Shown: positions 21,309 through 30,563, counted from the stretch's first letter. The stretch: 64,000 nt of DNA from Hydrogenophaga sp. RAC07 (GCF_001713375.1 NZ_CP016449.1:2542001-2606000); one strand, 5' to 3'. Numbers and translations: made by a program. The notes: a model not told the origin generated them from the letters alone.

Positions 21309-22358
21309 TTGCTGAAACAACGTCCTGCCTGGACCCTGGCCGCCCTGTTGCTGGCCTGCGGCCCCACCTTCGCCCAAACCCCCGCACGCGCGCCGGCAGC
21401 CGCGCCGGTGATCGTGGCCTCCAGCACGCAGGCCAACGACGACATCGTCCTGTCCGTGCTGGGCAACGGTTCGGCGCGCCAGTCGGTGGTGATCTTCCCG
21501 GCTGTGGCGGGCGAAGTGGCGCAGGTCAGCTTCCGCCCCGGGCAAGCGGTGCGCGCCCGGCAGGTGTTGTTGCGCCTGGAAGACCGCTCCGAGCGGCTGG
21601 CCGCCGATCTGGCGGCGGCCCGCGTGGACGCGGCCAAGGCGCTGGCCGTGCGCTACGAAGGTACACGCGGCACCGGCGCCGTGCCCGAAAGCGTGGTGGA
21701 CGAAGCGCGCGCCGCGCTGCGCGCCGCGAAGATCGAACTGGCCCAGGCGCGCGAGGCGGTGGCCGACCGCGTGGTCCGCGCCCCGTTTGCCGGCGTCGTC
21801 GGCCTGGCCACGGTCGAGCGTGGCGACCGCGTGACCGCCGACACCGCGCTCACCACGCTGGACGATCGCCGCGTGCTGTTCATCGACTTCGAGGTGCCCG
21901 AGGCCCATCTGGCCCGCGTGAAGCGCGGCCAAGCGGTCACGGCCACCAACCCGGCCTACCCGGGGCGCTCGTTCACAGGCGCTGTGGCCGAGATCGACAG
22001 CCGCATCGACCCGGTGTCGCGCAATGTGCGCATGCGGGCGACTGTCCCCAACCCCGACGACGTGTTGCGATCGGGCATGTCGTTCCAGGTGCAGCTGGAT
22101 TTGTCGGGCCAACCCCGCGTGAGCGTGCCCGAACTGGCCCTGCAATGGGACCGCGAGGGGTCGTTTGTGTGGGTGGTGCGCGAGGGCAAGGCGGTGCGTG
22201 TGCCGTCGCGCCCGGTGCGGCGCGCTGACGGACGTGTCTTGCTCGATGGCGACCTGAAACCCGGTGAATCGGTGGTGGTGGAGGGCGTGCAACGATTGCG
22301 CGCGGGCCTGGCGGTGCGGGTGGTCGGCAACGGCGGCGCTGCGCACACCCAGCCATGA
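21309..22358 (+). CDS. RND efflux periplasmic adaptor subunit
   Basis: A 349-residue membrane-fusion protein that bridges an inner-membrane RND pump to its outer-membrane channel. A signal peptide (LLKQRPAWTLAALLLACGPTFAQ) precedes a biotinyl-lipoyl-like hairpin (VIFPAVAGEVAQVSFRPGQAVRARQVL) and a short coiled coil, then the VRAPFAGVVG and beta-barrel segments. The start codon is TTG, chosen because it is the only one that preserves the signal peptide. The stop overlaps the pump ATG by four bases. Confidence 0.88.
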   Translation: MLKQRPAWTLAALLLACGPTFAQTPARAPAAAPVIVASSTQANDDIVLSVLGNGSARQSVVIFPAVAGEVAQVSFRPGQAVRARQVLLRLEDRSERLAADLAAARVDAAKALAVRYEGTRGTGAVPESVVDEARAALRAAKIELAQAREAVADRVVRAPFAGVVGLATVERGDRVTADTALTTLDDRRVLFIDFEVPEAHLARVKRGQAVTATNPAYPGRSFTGAVAEIDSRIDPVSRNVRMRATVPNPDDVLRSGMSFQVQLDLSGQPRVSVPELALQWDREGSFVWVVREGKAVRVPSRPVRRADGRVLLDGDLKPGESVVVEGVQRLRAGLAVRVVGNGGAAHTQP

Positions 22359-25300
22359 CCGAGGATCGCGCCAACGACCTGCCGGCGCTGGCGATCCGCC
22401 GGCCGTGGATGGTGATCGTGATCAACCTGCTGATCGTCATCGCCGGCATCGGCGCGTGGCTGGGTGTGGAAGTGCGCGAGTTGCCCAACATCGACCGCCC
22501 CATCGTGGCCGTGCGCGCCGACTGGCCTGGCGCGGCGCCCGAGACCCTGGACGCCGAAGTCACGCGTGTGATCGAAGGTGCGGCCGCGCGGGTGCCGGGC
22601 GTGTACCTCGTGCGTTCTGCCAGCGAAGAAGGCAACCTGCGCGTCATCATCGAATTCAACCCCGGGGTGGACCTGGTGACCGCCGCCAACGACGTGCGCG
22701 ACGCCATTGCGCGCGTGGAAGGCACGCTGCCCGATGGCGTGGAAGGCCTCGTTGTTGTGAAAGCCGACGCCGACGCCGAGCCAGTGATGCAGCTGTCGGT
22801 ATCGAGCAGGACGCTGGCGGTGGACGAGCTCTCGCGCGCGGTGGAAGAGCGCATCGAACCCGAGCTGATTTCGGTCGAAGGCGTGGCCGACATCACGCTC
22901 TTTGGCAACCGGCAGCGGGTCATGCGCGTACGCATCGACCCGCTCAAGCTCGCGGCGTACAACGTGTCGGTGAACGACATCGCCACGGTGCTGCGGAGCG
23001 CACGGGTCGACGTGCCGGCGGGCAGCCTGGAATCGGCCAACCAGGAGGTGCTGGTGCGCGCCAACGCGTCGGTGGCCACGCCCGAACAGATGCGTGCCTT
23101 GCGCGTGCGCGCCGACCTGGCACTGGGCACGGTGGCCGACGTGTACTACAGCCCGGCCGACGCCACCTCGTACGTGCGCCTGAACGGCTCGCCGGTGGTG
23201 AGCCTGGGCATCGTGCGCCAGGCACAGTCCAACAGCGTGGCCATTTCCACCGGGGTTCGCGCGGTCGTCGAGCGCATCAACCGCGACGGCGGTGACCTCC
23301 AGGTGACGGTGGTGTCGGACGACGCGTCCTTCATCAGCGGCGCCATCAGCGAGGTGCTGGTGAGTCTCTTGATGGCGGTGGTCATCGTGGTGGCGGTGGT
23401 GGGCATTTTCCTGGGCCAGTGGCGCGCCACCATGGTGCCGGTGGTGGCCATACCCATCTCGCTCATCGGCACGCTGGCGGCCATCTGGATGTTGGGCTTT
23501 TCCATCAACCTGCTCACGCTGCTGGCCTTGTTGCTCGCCACCGGCCTGGTGGTGGACGACGCCATCGTGGTGCTGGAGAACATCCAGCGCCGACGCGCCC
23601 AGGGCCTGGGCCCGCGCGCGGCCGCGGTGCTGGGCACGCGCGAGGTGTTCTTTGCGGTGGTGGCCACCACGGCCACGCTGGTGGCGGTGTTCCTGCCGAT
23701 CTCCTTTCTGCCCTCGGCGGCCGGTCGGCTGTTCGCCGAGTTCGGCATCGTGATGGCGATCTCGGTGGCGATCTCATCGTTTGTGGCGCTCTCGCTGGGC
23801 CCGATGATCGCTTCGCGCCTGCCCGCTGAACGCGAGCCCGGCCCGCTCTGGCGCCGGCTCACGGGCTGGGGGACACATGCCGAAACCACCTACAGCCGAT
23901 GGCTCGCCCGCGCGCTGCACCGGGCCTGGTGGGTGGCAGGCATCTGCGTTGTGCTTGCGGGTGCCGCTGTGTGGAGCTACACGCAGCTGACCCAGGAGCT
24001 CACACCGGTGGAAGACCGGGGCGTGCTGTCGATCAGCCTGGACGGCCCCGACGGCGTGGGCCTGGCCTACATGGACCGCCAGCTGGAAACCGCGCTGGCC
24101 GCCGTGACACCGCTGCAGGACGAAGGCCTGGTGGAGAACATCTTCACCATCACCGGACGCTACGACGCGAACCGCGCGCAGATCACCGCGCCGCTGGCCG
24201 ATTGGGGCGCACGCGAACTCACCCAGGCGCAGCTCACGGCGCGGTTGCAAGGCCTGTTGAACGACCTGCCCGGTGCGCGCGTTCGCATCCGTGGCGGCAA
24301 CAGCCTGGGAGTGGGCGGTGGCGACGGCAGCGTGCAGATGGCGGTCACCGGCGACGACTACAACCGCATCGCCGACGCGGCCTACGGCTTCGCCGCCGCG
24401 ATCGAACGCGACCTGCCCGGGCTGCGCGATGTGCGCGTGAACTACACCGCGTCGCAGCCGCAGATCACGCTGCGCATCGACCGCGAGCGAGCCACCGAAC
24501 TCGGTGTGTCGGTGGACGGGCTGGATGTGGTGCTGCGCTCGCTGGTGGACGGCACCGAGGTCACCGACCTCACGGTGGACGACCGCAACGTGCCGGTGAT
24601 CCTCGAATCGACCGCGCGCGGTGCCACCGACCCGCAAGCCCTCCTGGGCTACAGCGTTCGCGCCAGCACACCCGAGGGCGAGCGCCTGGTGCCGATGTCG
24701 CAGTTCGTGCGCTTCGAGGAAACGGCCATTCCGTCCGAACTCGAACGCCTGGGCCAACGCCGCGCGGTGCAACTCAGCGCCATCGCGGGCGAGGGCGTGC
24801 CGCTGCAGCAGGCGGTGGACGACCTGCGCACCCTCGCGCAAGCCGAGTTGCCTGACGGCATGGGCCTGCTGTTTCGCGGTGATGCCGCCACGCTGGAGCA
24901 AACCGGGCGCGACGTGGCCATCACCTTTGCCATCGCGCTGCTCGTGGTGTTCCTGGTGCTGGTGGCGCAGTTCGAGGGCCTCACCAGCGCGGCGGTGGTG
25001 ATCATCACCGTGCCGTTCGGGCTGGCGGCTGCCGTGTTTGCCATGGCCCTGAGCGGCACCTCGATCAACATCTACAGCCAGATCGGCTTGTTGCTGCTGG
25101 TCGGCGTGATGGCGAAAAACAGCATCCTGATGGTGGAGTTCGCCGACCAGTTGCGCGACGCCGGACGCAGCGTGCTGGAGGCGGCCCAAGAGGCCGCGTC
25201 GACCCGCCTGCGCCCGATCATGATGACCATGGCCTCCACCGTGCTGGGTGCGCTGCCGTTGGTGCTGGGCAGCGGGCCAGGCGCGGAGTCGCGCGCTTCG

Positions 25301-25474
25301 ATTGGCTGGGTGATCTTTGGCGGACTGTCGCTGGCGGCCGTCTTCACACTGTTCCTCACCCCCGTGGTCTACCTCGGTCTGGCGCGGTTTGCACCCCCTC
25401 GCGCCAGCCACGGCGAGCGCCTGGCGGCCGAAATGAAACAGGCCGCGGCGCGGCAAACCGGGGAGTTTTCATGA
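22355..25474 (+). CDS. RND-family multidrug efflux pump
   Basis: A 1039-residue inner-membrane proton antiporter of the hydrophobe/amphiphile efflux family. Twelve membrane segments and two large periplasmic loops are implied by the hydrophobicity pattern. The proton-relay Asp pair is in TGLVVDDAIVVLENI (near residue 404), and the relay Lys in GVMAKNSILMVEF (near 920). It overlaps both neighbours by four bases (ATGA), giving a tightly coupled adaptor-pump-channel operon. Substrates are unknown; biocides or aromatic compounds are typical. Confidence 0.93.
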   Translation: MTEDRANDLPALAIRRPWMVIVINLLIVIAGIGAWLGVEVRELPNIDRPIVAVRADWPGAAPETLDAEVTRVIEGAAARVPGVYLVRSASEEGNLRVIIEFNPGVDLVTAANDVRDAIARVEGTLPDGVEGLVVVKADADAEPVMQLSVSSRTLAVDELSRAVEERIEPELISVEGVADITLFGNRQRVMRVRIDPLKLAAYNVSVNDIATVLRSARVDVPAGSLESANQEVLVRANASVATPEQMRALRVRADLALGTVADVYYSPADATSYVRLNGSPVVSLGIVRQAQSNSVAISTGVRAVVERINRDGGDLQVTVVSDDASFISGAISEVLVSLLMAVVIVVAVVGIFLGQWRATMVPVVAIPISLIGTLAAIWMLGFSINLLTLLALLLATGLVVDDAIVVLENIQRRRAQGLGPRAAAVLGTREVFFAVVATTATLVAVFLPISFLPSAAGRLFAEFGIVMAISVAISSFVALSLGPMIASRLPAEREPGPLWRRLTGWGTHAETTYSRWLARALHRAWWVAGICVVLAGAAVWSYTQLTQELTPVEDRGVLSISLDGPDGVGLAYMDRQLETALAAVTPLQDEGLVENIFTITGRYDANRAQITAPLADWGARELTQAQLTARLQGLLNDLPGARVRIRGGNSLGVGGGDGSVQMAVTGDDYNRIADAAYGFAAAIERDLPGLRDVRVNYTASQPQITLRIDRERATELGVSVDGLDVVLRSLVDGTEVTDLTVDDRNVPVILESTARGATDPQALLGYSVRASTPEGERLVPMSQFVRFEETAIPSELERLGQRRAVQLSAIAGEGVPLQQAVDDLRTLAQAELPDGMGLLFRGDAATLEQTGRDVAITFAIALLVVFLVLVAQFEGLTSAAVVIITVPFGLAAAVFAMALSGTSINIYSQIGLLLLVGVMAKNSILMVEFADQLRDAGRSVLEAAQEAASTRLRPIMMTMASTVLGALPLVLGSGPGAESRASIGWVIFGGLSLAAVFTLFLTPVVYLGLARFAPPRASHGERLAAEMKQAAARQTGEFS

Positions 25475-26871
25475 GCCGCGTGCTTCACCGACTGGGCGCC
25501 TTGGCGATGGCAGCAGCCCTCGCCGGCTGCGGCAGCACCACCCTGCTCGATGCGCCACCCGCAGCCCCCACGCTGGGCATCACGGACACCGACAGCTTTG
25601 CCGCCGCACCCACCGGCGCCACCGCGCCCACCGAAGCCGACCTGCGTTGGTGGAACCGTTTCAACGACCCGGCGCTGACTGGCTGGGTCGAGCGCGCACT
25701 GGCCAACAGCCCCGACACCGCGATCGCGCGCGAACGCGTCGTGCAGGCGCAAGCCTTGCTGCGGGGCGCCAGCGCCCGACGCAGTCCGCTGATCGGCGCT
25801 GAAGCCAGCGTGGAAGCGCGCAGCCGCCGCGCCGCGGGCGAACGGCGGCTCGACCCCGGCGCCGCGCTCACGCTGGACTGGGACCTCGACCTCTGGGGCG
25901 GCCTGCGCCAGGCCGAACAGTCCGCTGCCGCCTCGGTGTTGCGGGCCGAAGACCTGGCCCAGGCCGCGCGCCTGTCCACCGCCGGCCTCACCGCCCGCGC
26001 TTACGTCGCCTGGCAAGAGGCCCTGCTCGACCAACAGCTGCTGGCCGATGGACTCCAGCTACAGCGCGAAGTGTTGCGGCTGGTGGATGTGCGGGTGAAC
26101 GCGGGCCTGGCGCCGAAGCTCGACCTGGACCGCGCGCAGACCGAAGCCGCCACGCTGGAAGCCGACGCGGCCGATGCGCGCGTGCGCGTGCGGCAGGCCG
26201 CGGCCGCGCTGCAGGTGCTGGCCGGTGAGCGTCCACAACCCATGGCCGCGCGGGTCGCGCAGCTGCCTGCGCTGCAGGGCAACCTGACTGTGGCGCGCCC
26301 GATCGACCTGCTGCGCCTGCGGCCCGACCTGCGCGCGGCCGAGCGCGGACTGGCGGTGGCCGCGGCCGACCTGGGCGTGGCGCGGGCCGACCTCTACCCG
26401 CGCCTGCGCCTGCCCGGCGCGATCACCCTCACCTCGGCCGGGCTGGGCGGTGGCGTGCTCGACATCGTGACCGCCACAATGGCCGCCGTGCTCGACGTGG
26501 CGCTGTTCGACGGCGGCGAGCGCAGCGCCAACGTGGACGCGGCGCGTTCGCGCGTGGCCGAAGCGGGCGAGGTGTACCGCCAGACCTTGCTGGAGGCCTT
26601 GCAACAGGCCGAAGCGGCGCTGGTGGCCAGCGAAGGCACGGCCACGCGCACCCGCGCACTGGAGCGCGGCAACACCGCCGCTCTCTCGGCCGTGGACCAG
26701 GCCCGAACGCTCTACACCAACGGTCTGACCGGCTTTCTCGATGTGATCGAGGCGCAGCGCAGTGCGCTGGCCACGCGCCGCAACCTGCTGCGCGCGCAGG
26801 CGGACGCGGCGCGCCAGGCCATTGCGGGCTTCGAGGCCATGGGCCTGATCGCGCCGGTGGCGCCGGTCTGA
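25471..26871 (+). CDS. RND outer-membrane channel lipoprotein (NodT/OprM-like)
   Basis: A 466-residue outer-membrane factor. The lipobox is LAGC at about residue 20 (ALAGCGST), so the N-terminus is lipid-anchored as in OprM. The rest matches the duplicated helical TolC fold, with TARAYVAWQEALLDQQL and the conserved NGLTGFLDVIEAQRSALATRRN near the C-terminus. It completes the efflux operon and is followed by a 141-base gap without a clear terminator. Confidence 0.9.
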   Translation: MSRVLHRLGALAMAAALAGCGSTTLLDAPPAAPTLGITDTDSFAAAPTGATAPTEADLRWWNRFNDPALTGWVERALANSPDTAIARERVVQAQALLRGASARRSPLIGAEASVEARSRRAAGERRLDPGAALTLDWDLDLWGGLRQAEQSAAASVLRAEDLAQAARLSTAGLTARAYVAWQEALLDQQLLADGLQLQREVLRLVDVRVNAGLAPKLDLDRAQTEAATLEADAADARVRVRQAAAALQVLAGERPQPMAARVAQLPALQGNLTVARPIDLLRLRPDLRAAERGLAVAAADLGVARADLYPRLRLPGAITLTSAGLGGGVLDIVTATMAAVLDVALFDGGERSANVDAARSRVAEAGEVYRQTLLEALQQAEAALVASEGTATRTRALERGNTAALSAVDQARTLYTNGLTGFLDVIEAQRSALATRRNLLRAQADAARQAIAGFEAMGLIAPVAPV

Positions 26872-27012
26872 CCACGCGGACCGAAGCCGTTTACACACGC
26901 TTACCTCGTTCACTGGAATACGAAACACGCTCACGGCGTTGTCGCATCAGACTCAGGCCGCGCCGGCGGCGGATGGCCTGGCTTCTTCAACCCCGATCTC
27001 AAAAGGACTGTC

Positions 27013-27525
27013 ATGAAAAACAACATTGGTGCCATCGTGACCGCAGTGGCCAGCGTGGTGGGCAGCCACGGCGCCCAGGCGCAAAGCCTGCCGCTCGTGA
27101 AGGAACTGAGCCAGGCGGCGCAAGGCGTGCTGGCCAGCGTGAACCCCCTCAAGATCAGCGCGGGCAACAGCAGTTCGAATTCGTCGAGCAACAGCAGCTC
27201 CAACGGCAGTTCGAACTCGTCCTCCAACTCATCGAGCAATTCGTCGAGCAACTCCTCCAGCAACAGCAGCTCGAACTCTTCTTCGAACTCCTCCAGCAAT
27301 TCGTCGGGCAACAGCAGCAGCAACTCGTCGAACAACAGCAGTTCGAACAGCAGCCGCGGCGCCCCGCGCGGCGACACCGCCGTGCACGGCTTCTTCAAGG
27401 GCTGGGAAAACGGCATGAATCGCGCTGCGCGCGCTGTGGGCATCGCGCCCGACCAGCCCACGCGTCGCTCCTCGAACAGCAGCTCCAACAGTTCGTCCAA
27501 CTCCAGCTCCAACAGCAGCCGCTGA
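27013..27525 (+). CDS. exported low-complexity Asn/Ser-repeat protein
   Basis: A 170-residue protein I do not recognise. It has a signal peptide (MKNNIGAIVTAVASVVGSHGAQAQ), a short helical segment (residues 25-50), a 63-residue tract of N-S-S-S and N-S-S units (52-114), a 39-residue ordinary segment (RGAPRGDTAVHGFFKGWENGMNRAARAVGIAPDQ region) and a second Asn/Ser tract to the C-terminus (148-170). Ser codons alternate among TCG, TCC, AGC and AGT, so the protein repeat is not simply a DNA microsatellite. An AAAAGGA site lies before the ATG. It may be a surface spacer, adhesin or matrix component; no function can be claimed. Confidence 0.65.
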   Translation: MKNNIGAIVTAVASVVGSHGAQAQSLPLVKELSQAAQGVLASVNPLKISAGNSSSNSSSNSSSNGSSNSSSNSSSNSSSNSSSNSSSNSSSNSSSNSSGNSSSNSSNNSSSNSSRGAPRGDTAVHGFFKGWENGMNRAARAVGIAPDQPTRRSSNSSSNSSSNSSSNSSR

Positions 27526-27541
27526 AGCGGTATCCTGCCCC

Positions 27542-27574
27542 CAGCATGCCGGCAGGGTCCCTGCCGGCATGCTG
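27542..27574. repeat. perfect 16-bp inverted repeat
   Basis: Arms CAGCATGCCGGCAGGG and CCCTGCCGGCATGCTG are separated by one T, in the gap between the Asn/Ser protein and the next gene. No T run follows. It could stop or stabilise transcripts, or be a protein-binding site. Confidence 0.7.
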
Positions 27575-27603
27575 TCGTCTGACCCTTTCAAGAAAGCCAA
27601 GGC

Positions 27604-28311
27604 ATGCCGGACACAGCGACCCCGCCGAAGATCGAATTCCTGTGCGCGCCCGAAGACCTGGGCGTGATCGCCGAGCCCGTGCCCGCGCGCGAGGCCCTGC
27701 CCGAGTGGTTCAAGCGGCTCGCGCCGGTGGACAAACAGCACCTTTCCACCACCGACAACGCGCTCACCGTCAAGCGCTGCATGCCGTTTCTCGACGCGCT
27801 CATGACCGGCTGGATCCTGCCGCTGGCGGCCACGGTGCGCATCGAGGTGCTGGACAACGGCCAGACCGTGAACACCGGCTGGGACTTCGACCGCACCATG
27901 GTGAGCAACCACCATCCCTACCAGATCGCCGGCCACCCGATGCAGCCGCGCCCGCCCAACAAATTCCACAACCACTGGACCATCCGCACGCCCCCGGGCT
28001 GGAGCTGCCTGTTCATCCCGCCGATGAACCAGCCCAACGGCGTGGTCGAAATTGCCTCCGGCGTGGTCGACACCGACGAGTACACCTCACTCATCCACTT
28101 TCCGTTTTTTGCCATTGCAGCCGATGGCCTTTACACGCTGGAGAAGGGCACACCGCTGGTGCAGGTGATCCCGTTTCGCCGCGACGACCAGCAGATCGCC
28201 GGTGAGGTGCGCGCCGAAACCCAGCAGGAAGCGGCCGAGCGACTGCGCATCCTGCGCGCCACCAGCGCGGGCGACGGCTGGTACCGCAAGGAAGCCCGCG
28301 AGAAACGCTGA
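27604..28311 (+). CDS. conserved protein of unknown function, family also seen in phages
   Basis: A 235-residue soluble protein with recognisable conserved blocks: ALPEWFKRLAP near residue 35, TVKRCMPFLDALMTGWILPL near 55-75, WTIRTPPGWSCLFIPPMN near 120-140, GVVDTDEY, HFPF and GTPLVQVIPFRRD near 185-200. From memory, proteins with these blocks occur in bacteria and tailed-phage genomes, with no described activity; this recall needs a database check. No signal peptide. The next gene starts one base after its stop, so the two are cotranscribed. Confidence 0.6.
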   Translation: MPDTATPPKIEFLCAPEDLGVIAEPVPAREALPEWFKRLAPVDKQHLSTTDNALTVKRCMPFLDALMTGWILPLAATVRIEVLDNGQTVNTGWDFDRTMVSNHHPYQIAGHPMQPRPPNKFHNHWTIRTPPGWSCLFIPPMNQPNGVVEIASGVVDTDEYTSLIHFPFFAIAADGLYTLEKGTPLVQVIPFRRDDQQIAGEVRAETQQEAAERLRILRATSAGDGWYRKEAREKR

Positions 28312-28312
28312 C

Positions 28313-29044
28313 ATGCGCGCGTTCACGGCCATCACCCTCACCGCTGTGACGCTGGCTGCCGGCTGTTCGCACCTGCCCTCGGGTGGTCTGCAGGACGCCG
28401 TCGACGCGCTCACGCCCACCGAGCGGGTGGCCGGTATTCCGCGCGCGCTGCCACCCGCTCCACGCCCGGCCGTGCGCGTGGGCGACACCTACGTGTTTGG
28501 CGCCGCCTCGGTGCGCCGCGTGGCGGCGGTGAGCCCCACGGCGCTGACCTGGACCACCACCGACGGGCAGAACATCCGCACCGGGCGCGACTTTTTCACC
28601 CCGGTGCTCGAGCAGACCTTGCCCGACCGGCGCATCACCAGCCAGCTCAGCGGCCAGCCCGGCGCGCTGTGGCCACTGAGCGTGGGCAAGAAAGTCAGCT
28701 TCGAAGAATCGCGCGTCACCACCATGAGGGTGTTCGACCGTGAGATCACCACGCCGCTGCGCTGGGACTGCGAGGTGGTCGACATCCGCGTGAGTCAGGT
28801 GCCGGCGGGGGATTTCGACACCTTCCATGTGGTCTGCAGCGCGCGGCGCAGCGGCTTCTTCCTGCCGCTGCAAACGGTCACCTGGGACTACGCGCCCTCG
28901 CTCGGCCACTACGTGCGCCGCACCTGGTTCGAAGGCGGCCAGCGCCGCCAGAGTGTGCTGGGTGCCGCGCTGCCAGGGCCGCTGGCCACCCCTGCGCGCC
29001 TGACTGCCACGCTGGAGCGGCTGCAGCAGATGCAGCAGCCCTGA
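28313..29044 (+). CDS. putative lipoprotein of unknown function
   Basis: A 243-residue exported protein with a lipobox ending in AAGC at residue 18 (TLTAVTLAAGCSHLPSGG). The mature part has alternating beta-rich stretches (VRVGDTYVFGAASVRRVAAV, TTTDGQNIRTGRDFF, WDCEVVDIRVSQVPAGDFDTFHVVC) and ends in a short helix. It resembles periplasmic beta-barrel or lipocalin-like proteins in texture, but I do not recognise a family. The start at 28313 is chosen for the signal peptide. Confidence 0.6.
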   Translation: MRAFTAITLTAVTLAAGCSHLPSGGLQDAVDALTPTERVAGIPRALPPAPRPAVRVGDTYVFGAASVRRVAAVSPTALTWTTTDGQNIRTGRDFFTPVLEQTLPDRRITSQLSGQPGALWPLSVGKKVSFEESRVTTMRVFDREITTPLRWDCEVVDIRVSQVPAGDFDTFHVVCSARRSGFFLPLQTVTWDYAPSLGHYVRRTWFEGGQRRQSVLGAALPGPLATPARLTATLERLQQMQQP

Positions 29045-29050
29045 CCCGCG

Positions 29051-30406
29051 TCAGCCGCAGCGCACCGCCACTTTGGGCAAGCCCCAGCCAAACACCGGGT
29101 CGCGCCCGGCCGCACCCAGATCGGTGACCGGCACGGCGCGCCCACCCTGCCAGTCGGCGCGCGAGAGCAGTCCCTCGTGCAGCGACTGCGAGAGCTGCGC
29201 CACCAGAAACGGCACGGCGTACGAGGTGCCGCTGCGCGGACGCACGATGCCTTCAGCGTCGGGCGCGGGCAAGGCCACGCCCGGCAGTGCAAAGTCCACC
29301 GTGTCGCCCTGGTTGGCGCGCCAGTAAATGCGCAGATCGGCCGACAGCGCGGTGGCGCCGAGCACACCGTCGAGCGCGGCCGGGTGCGCCGGCGCCGCGT
29401 TACGCCCGCCGTTGCCCACCGAGGCCACCACCAGCACGCCGCGCGCCTGCACCCGCTCGATGGCCGCCTGCAGCACACGGTTGGGCGGGCCGGTCAGGCT
29501 CATGCCGATCACGCCGGCACCGTTGCCCACCAGCCAGTCCAGGCTTTTCACCAAACCCAGCGCGTCGGCCACCAGCGTGCCCGATGGCAGGCGGAAAAAC
29601 GGCTCCGCCGCCCGCAGGCTGGCGCGCGGCAGCAGCCCCGGCAAACCGGCGCCGGGTTGGCCCACCAGCAGCGTGGCCACCGCGGTGCCGTGGGACGCGT
29701 CGGTGGTCGCGTTTGCGTCGGTCACGAAGCGGCGCACCCGCAGGTCGGCGCCGCGCAGCGCGGACAGCCCGGTGTTCACACCCGAATCGACGATGCCGAT
29801 GGTCTGGCCCCGACCACAGCGCGCGTTGGCCGCCGGCCAGTCCATGCGCTGCATGGGCTCGCAACTCGCGCCTTCGCAGCCGGCGGCCTCTGCCTGGTCC
29901 AACTGGTAGAAGTGGTGCAGGTCAAACACGCCCGGGTCGCGTTCGTTGGTCACGGCCAGCGCGGTTCGCGCGTCGATGCCCTGCGGCAAGCGCAGGCGCA
30001 CCACACGCACGCCCAGACCGGCTTGCACGCTGGTCTCCACCACGCGTGCACCCCACTGCGCGGCGCGCTGCAGTGCGGCGGGGCTGGGGTCGAGCGCGAT
30101 CAGCTCCGTGGCGCTGAAACCATCGGCCTGCACGGGCAGCTCGGGCACGCGCGGCCCGGGGTCGGTGTCCTGGCCGCCGGTGCCCGCATCGCTGCCCGCG
30201 GACGACGCGCCACCATCGCTGGCGCTGCCGTCATCTCCATCGCCGCCATCGTCTCCGTCGTCGGCGCGGGCCTGGCCCACCCAGGGCGCACCGTCCAGCG
30301 GCAGCCAGCCGATCGGAGGTGCGGCGTGCAGCAACAGCATCCACATCAACAACCACCACCCCCGGCGGTTCGGCCTCGAGCGGCGGGGATGAAAAAGCAG
30401 GGGCAT
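29051..30406 (-). CDS. exported subtilisin-like (S8) serine protease
   Basis: A 451-residue exported protease. A basic N-terminus and hydrophobic segment (GWWLLMWMLLLHAAP) form the signal. A 40-residue Asp/Gly/Ser-rich linker follows, then a proregion-like part and the catalytic domain: Asp in IGIVDSGVN, His in DASHGTAVATLLVG, oxyanion Asn in GNGGRN and Ser in GTSYAVPFLVAQL. No C-terminal sorting signal is seen. It is transcribed divergently from an ECF sigma/anti-sigma pair, and its promoter motif matches the sigma promoter (see 30486-30513). The ATG at 30406 is the one consistent with a signal peptide. Confidence 0.85.
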   Translation of the reverse strand: MPLLFHPRRSRPNRRGWWLLMWMLLLHAAPPIGWLPLDGAPWVGQARADDGDDGGDGDDGSASDGGASSAGSDAGTGGQDTDPGPRVPELPVQADGFSATELIALDPSPAALQRAAQWGARVVETSVQAGLGVRVVRLRLPQGIDARTALAVTNERDPGVFDLHHFYQLDQAEAAGCEGASCEPMQRMDWPAANARCGRGQTIGIVDSGVNTGLSALRGADLRVRRFVTDANATTDASHGTAVATLLVGQPGAGLPGLLPRASLRAAEPFFRLPSGTLVADALGLVKSLDWLVGNGAGVIGMSLTGPPNRVLQAAIERVQARGVLVVASVGNGGRNAAPAHPAALDGVLGATALSADLRIYWRANQGDTVDFALPGVALPAPDAEGIVRPRSGTSYAVPFLVAQLSQSLHEGLLSRADWQGGRAVPVTDLGAAGRDPVFGWGLPKVAVRCG

Positions 30407-30485
30407 GGTGGAATGGGTGGGCGCGGGTCGGGCGGTCAGGGTAAAACACCGCGGCCATCCCGTCAGCCGTGGGGTCTGTTTGCAC

Positions 30486-30513
30486 ACAACGCCGGGCCAG
30501 CACACTTTATTCC
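30486..30513 (-). promoter_or_regulatory. predicted ECF-type promoter of the S8 protease
   Basis: Read on the minus strand: GGAATAAA (30513-30506), a 14-base spacer, then CGTTGT (30491-30486). It fits the general ECF form with a GGAA-type -35 and a CGT-containing -10. It would give a leader of roughly 75 bases before the protease start. Confidence 0.6.
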
Positions 30514-30523
30514 ATGAAAGTCG

Positions 30524-30550
30524 GGAATAAAGCCGCCGCTGCGGCGTTGT
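30524..30550 (+). promoter_or_regulatory. predicted ECF-type promoter of the sigma/anti-sigma operon
   Basis: GGAATAAA (30524-30531), a 13-base spacer, then CGTTGT (30545-30550). It mirrors the protease promoter; the two -35 boxes face each other across a 10-base spacer as an 8-base inverted repeat. The predicted transcript would begin only a few bases before the sigma ATG at 30564. Confidence 0.6.
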
Positions 30551-30563
30551 CACCCCAACCACC

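Noticed and set aside
26931..27512. Leu/Glu-rich minus-strand frame opposite the Asn/Ser protein
   Set aside because: It is the complement of the Asn/Ser codons; the plus strand has a signal peptide and binding site.
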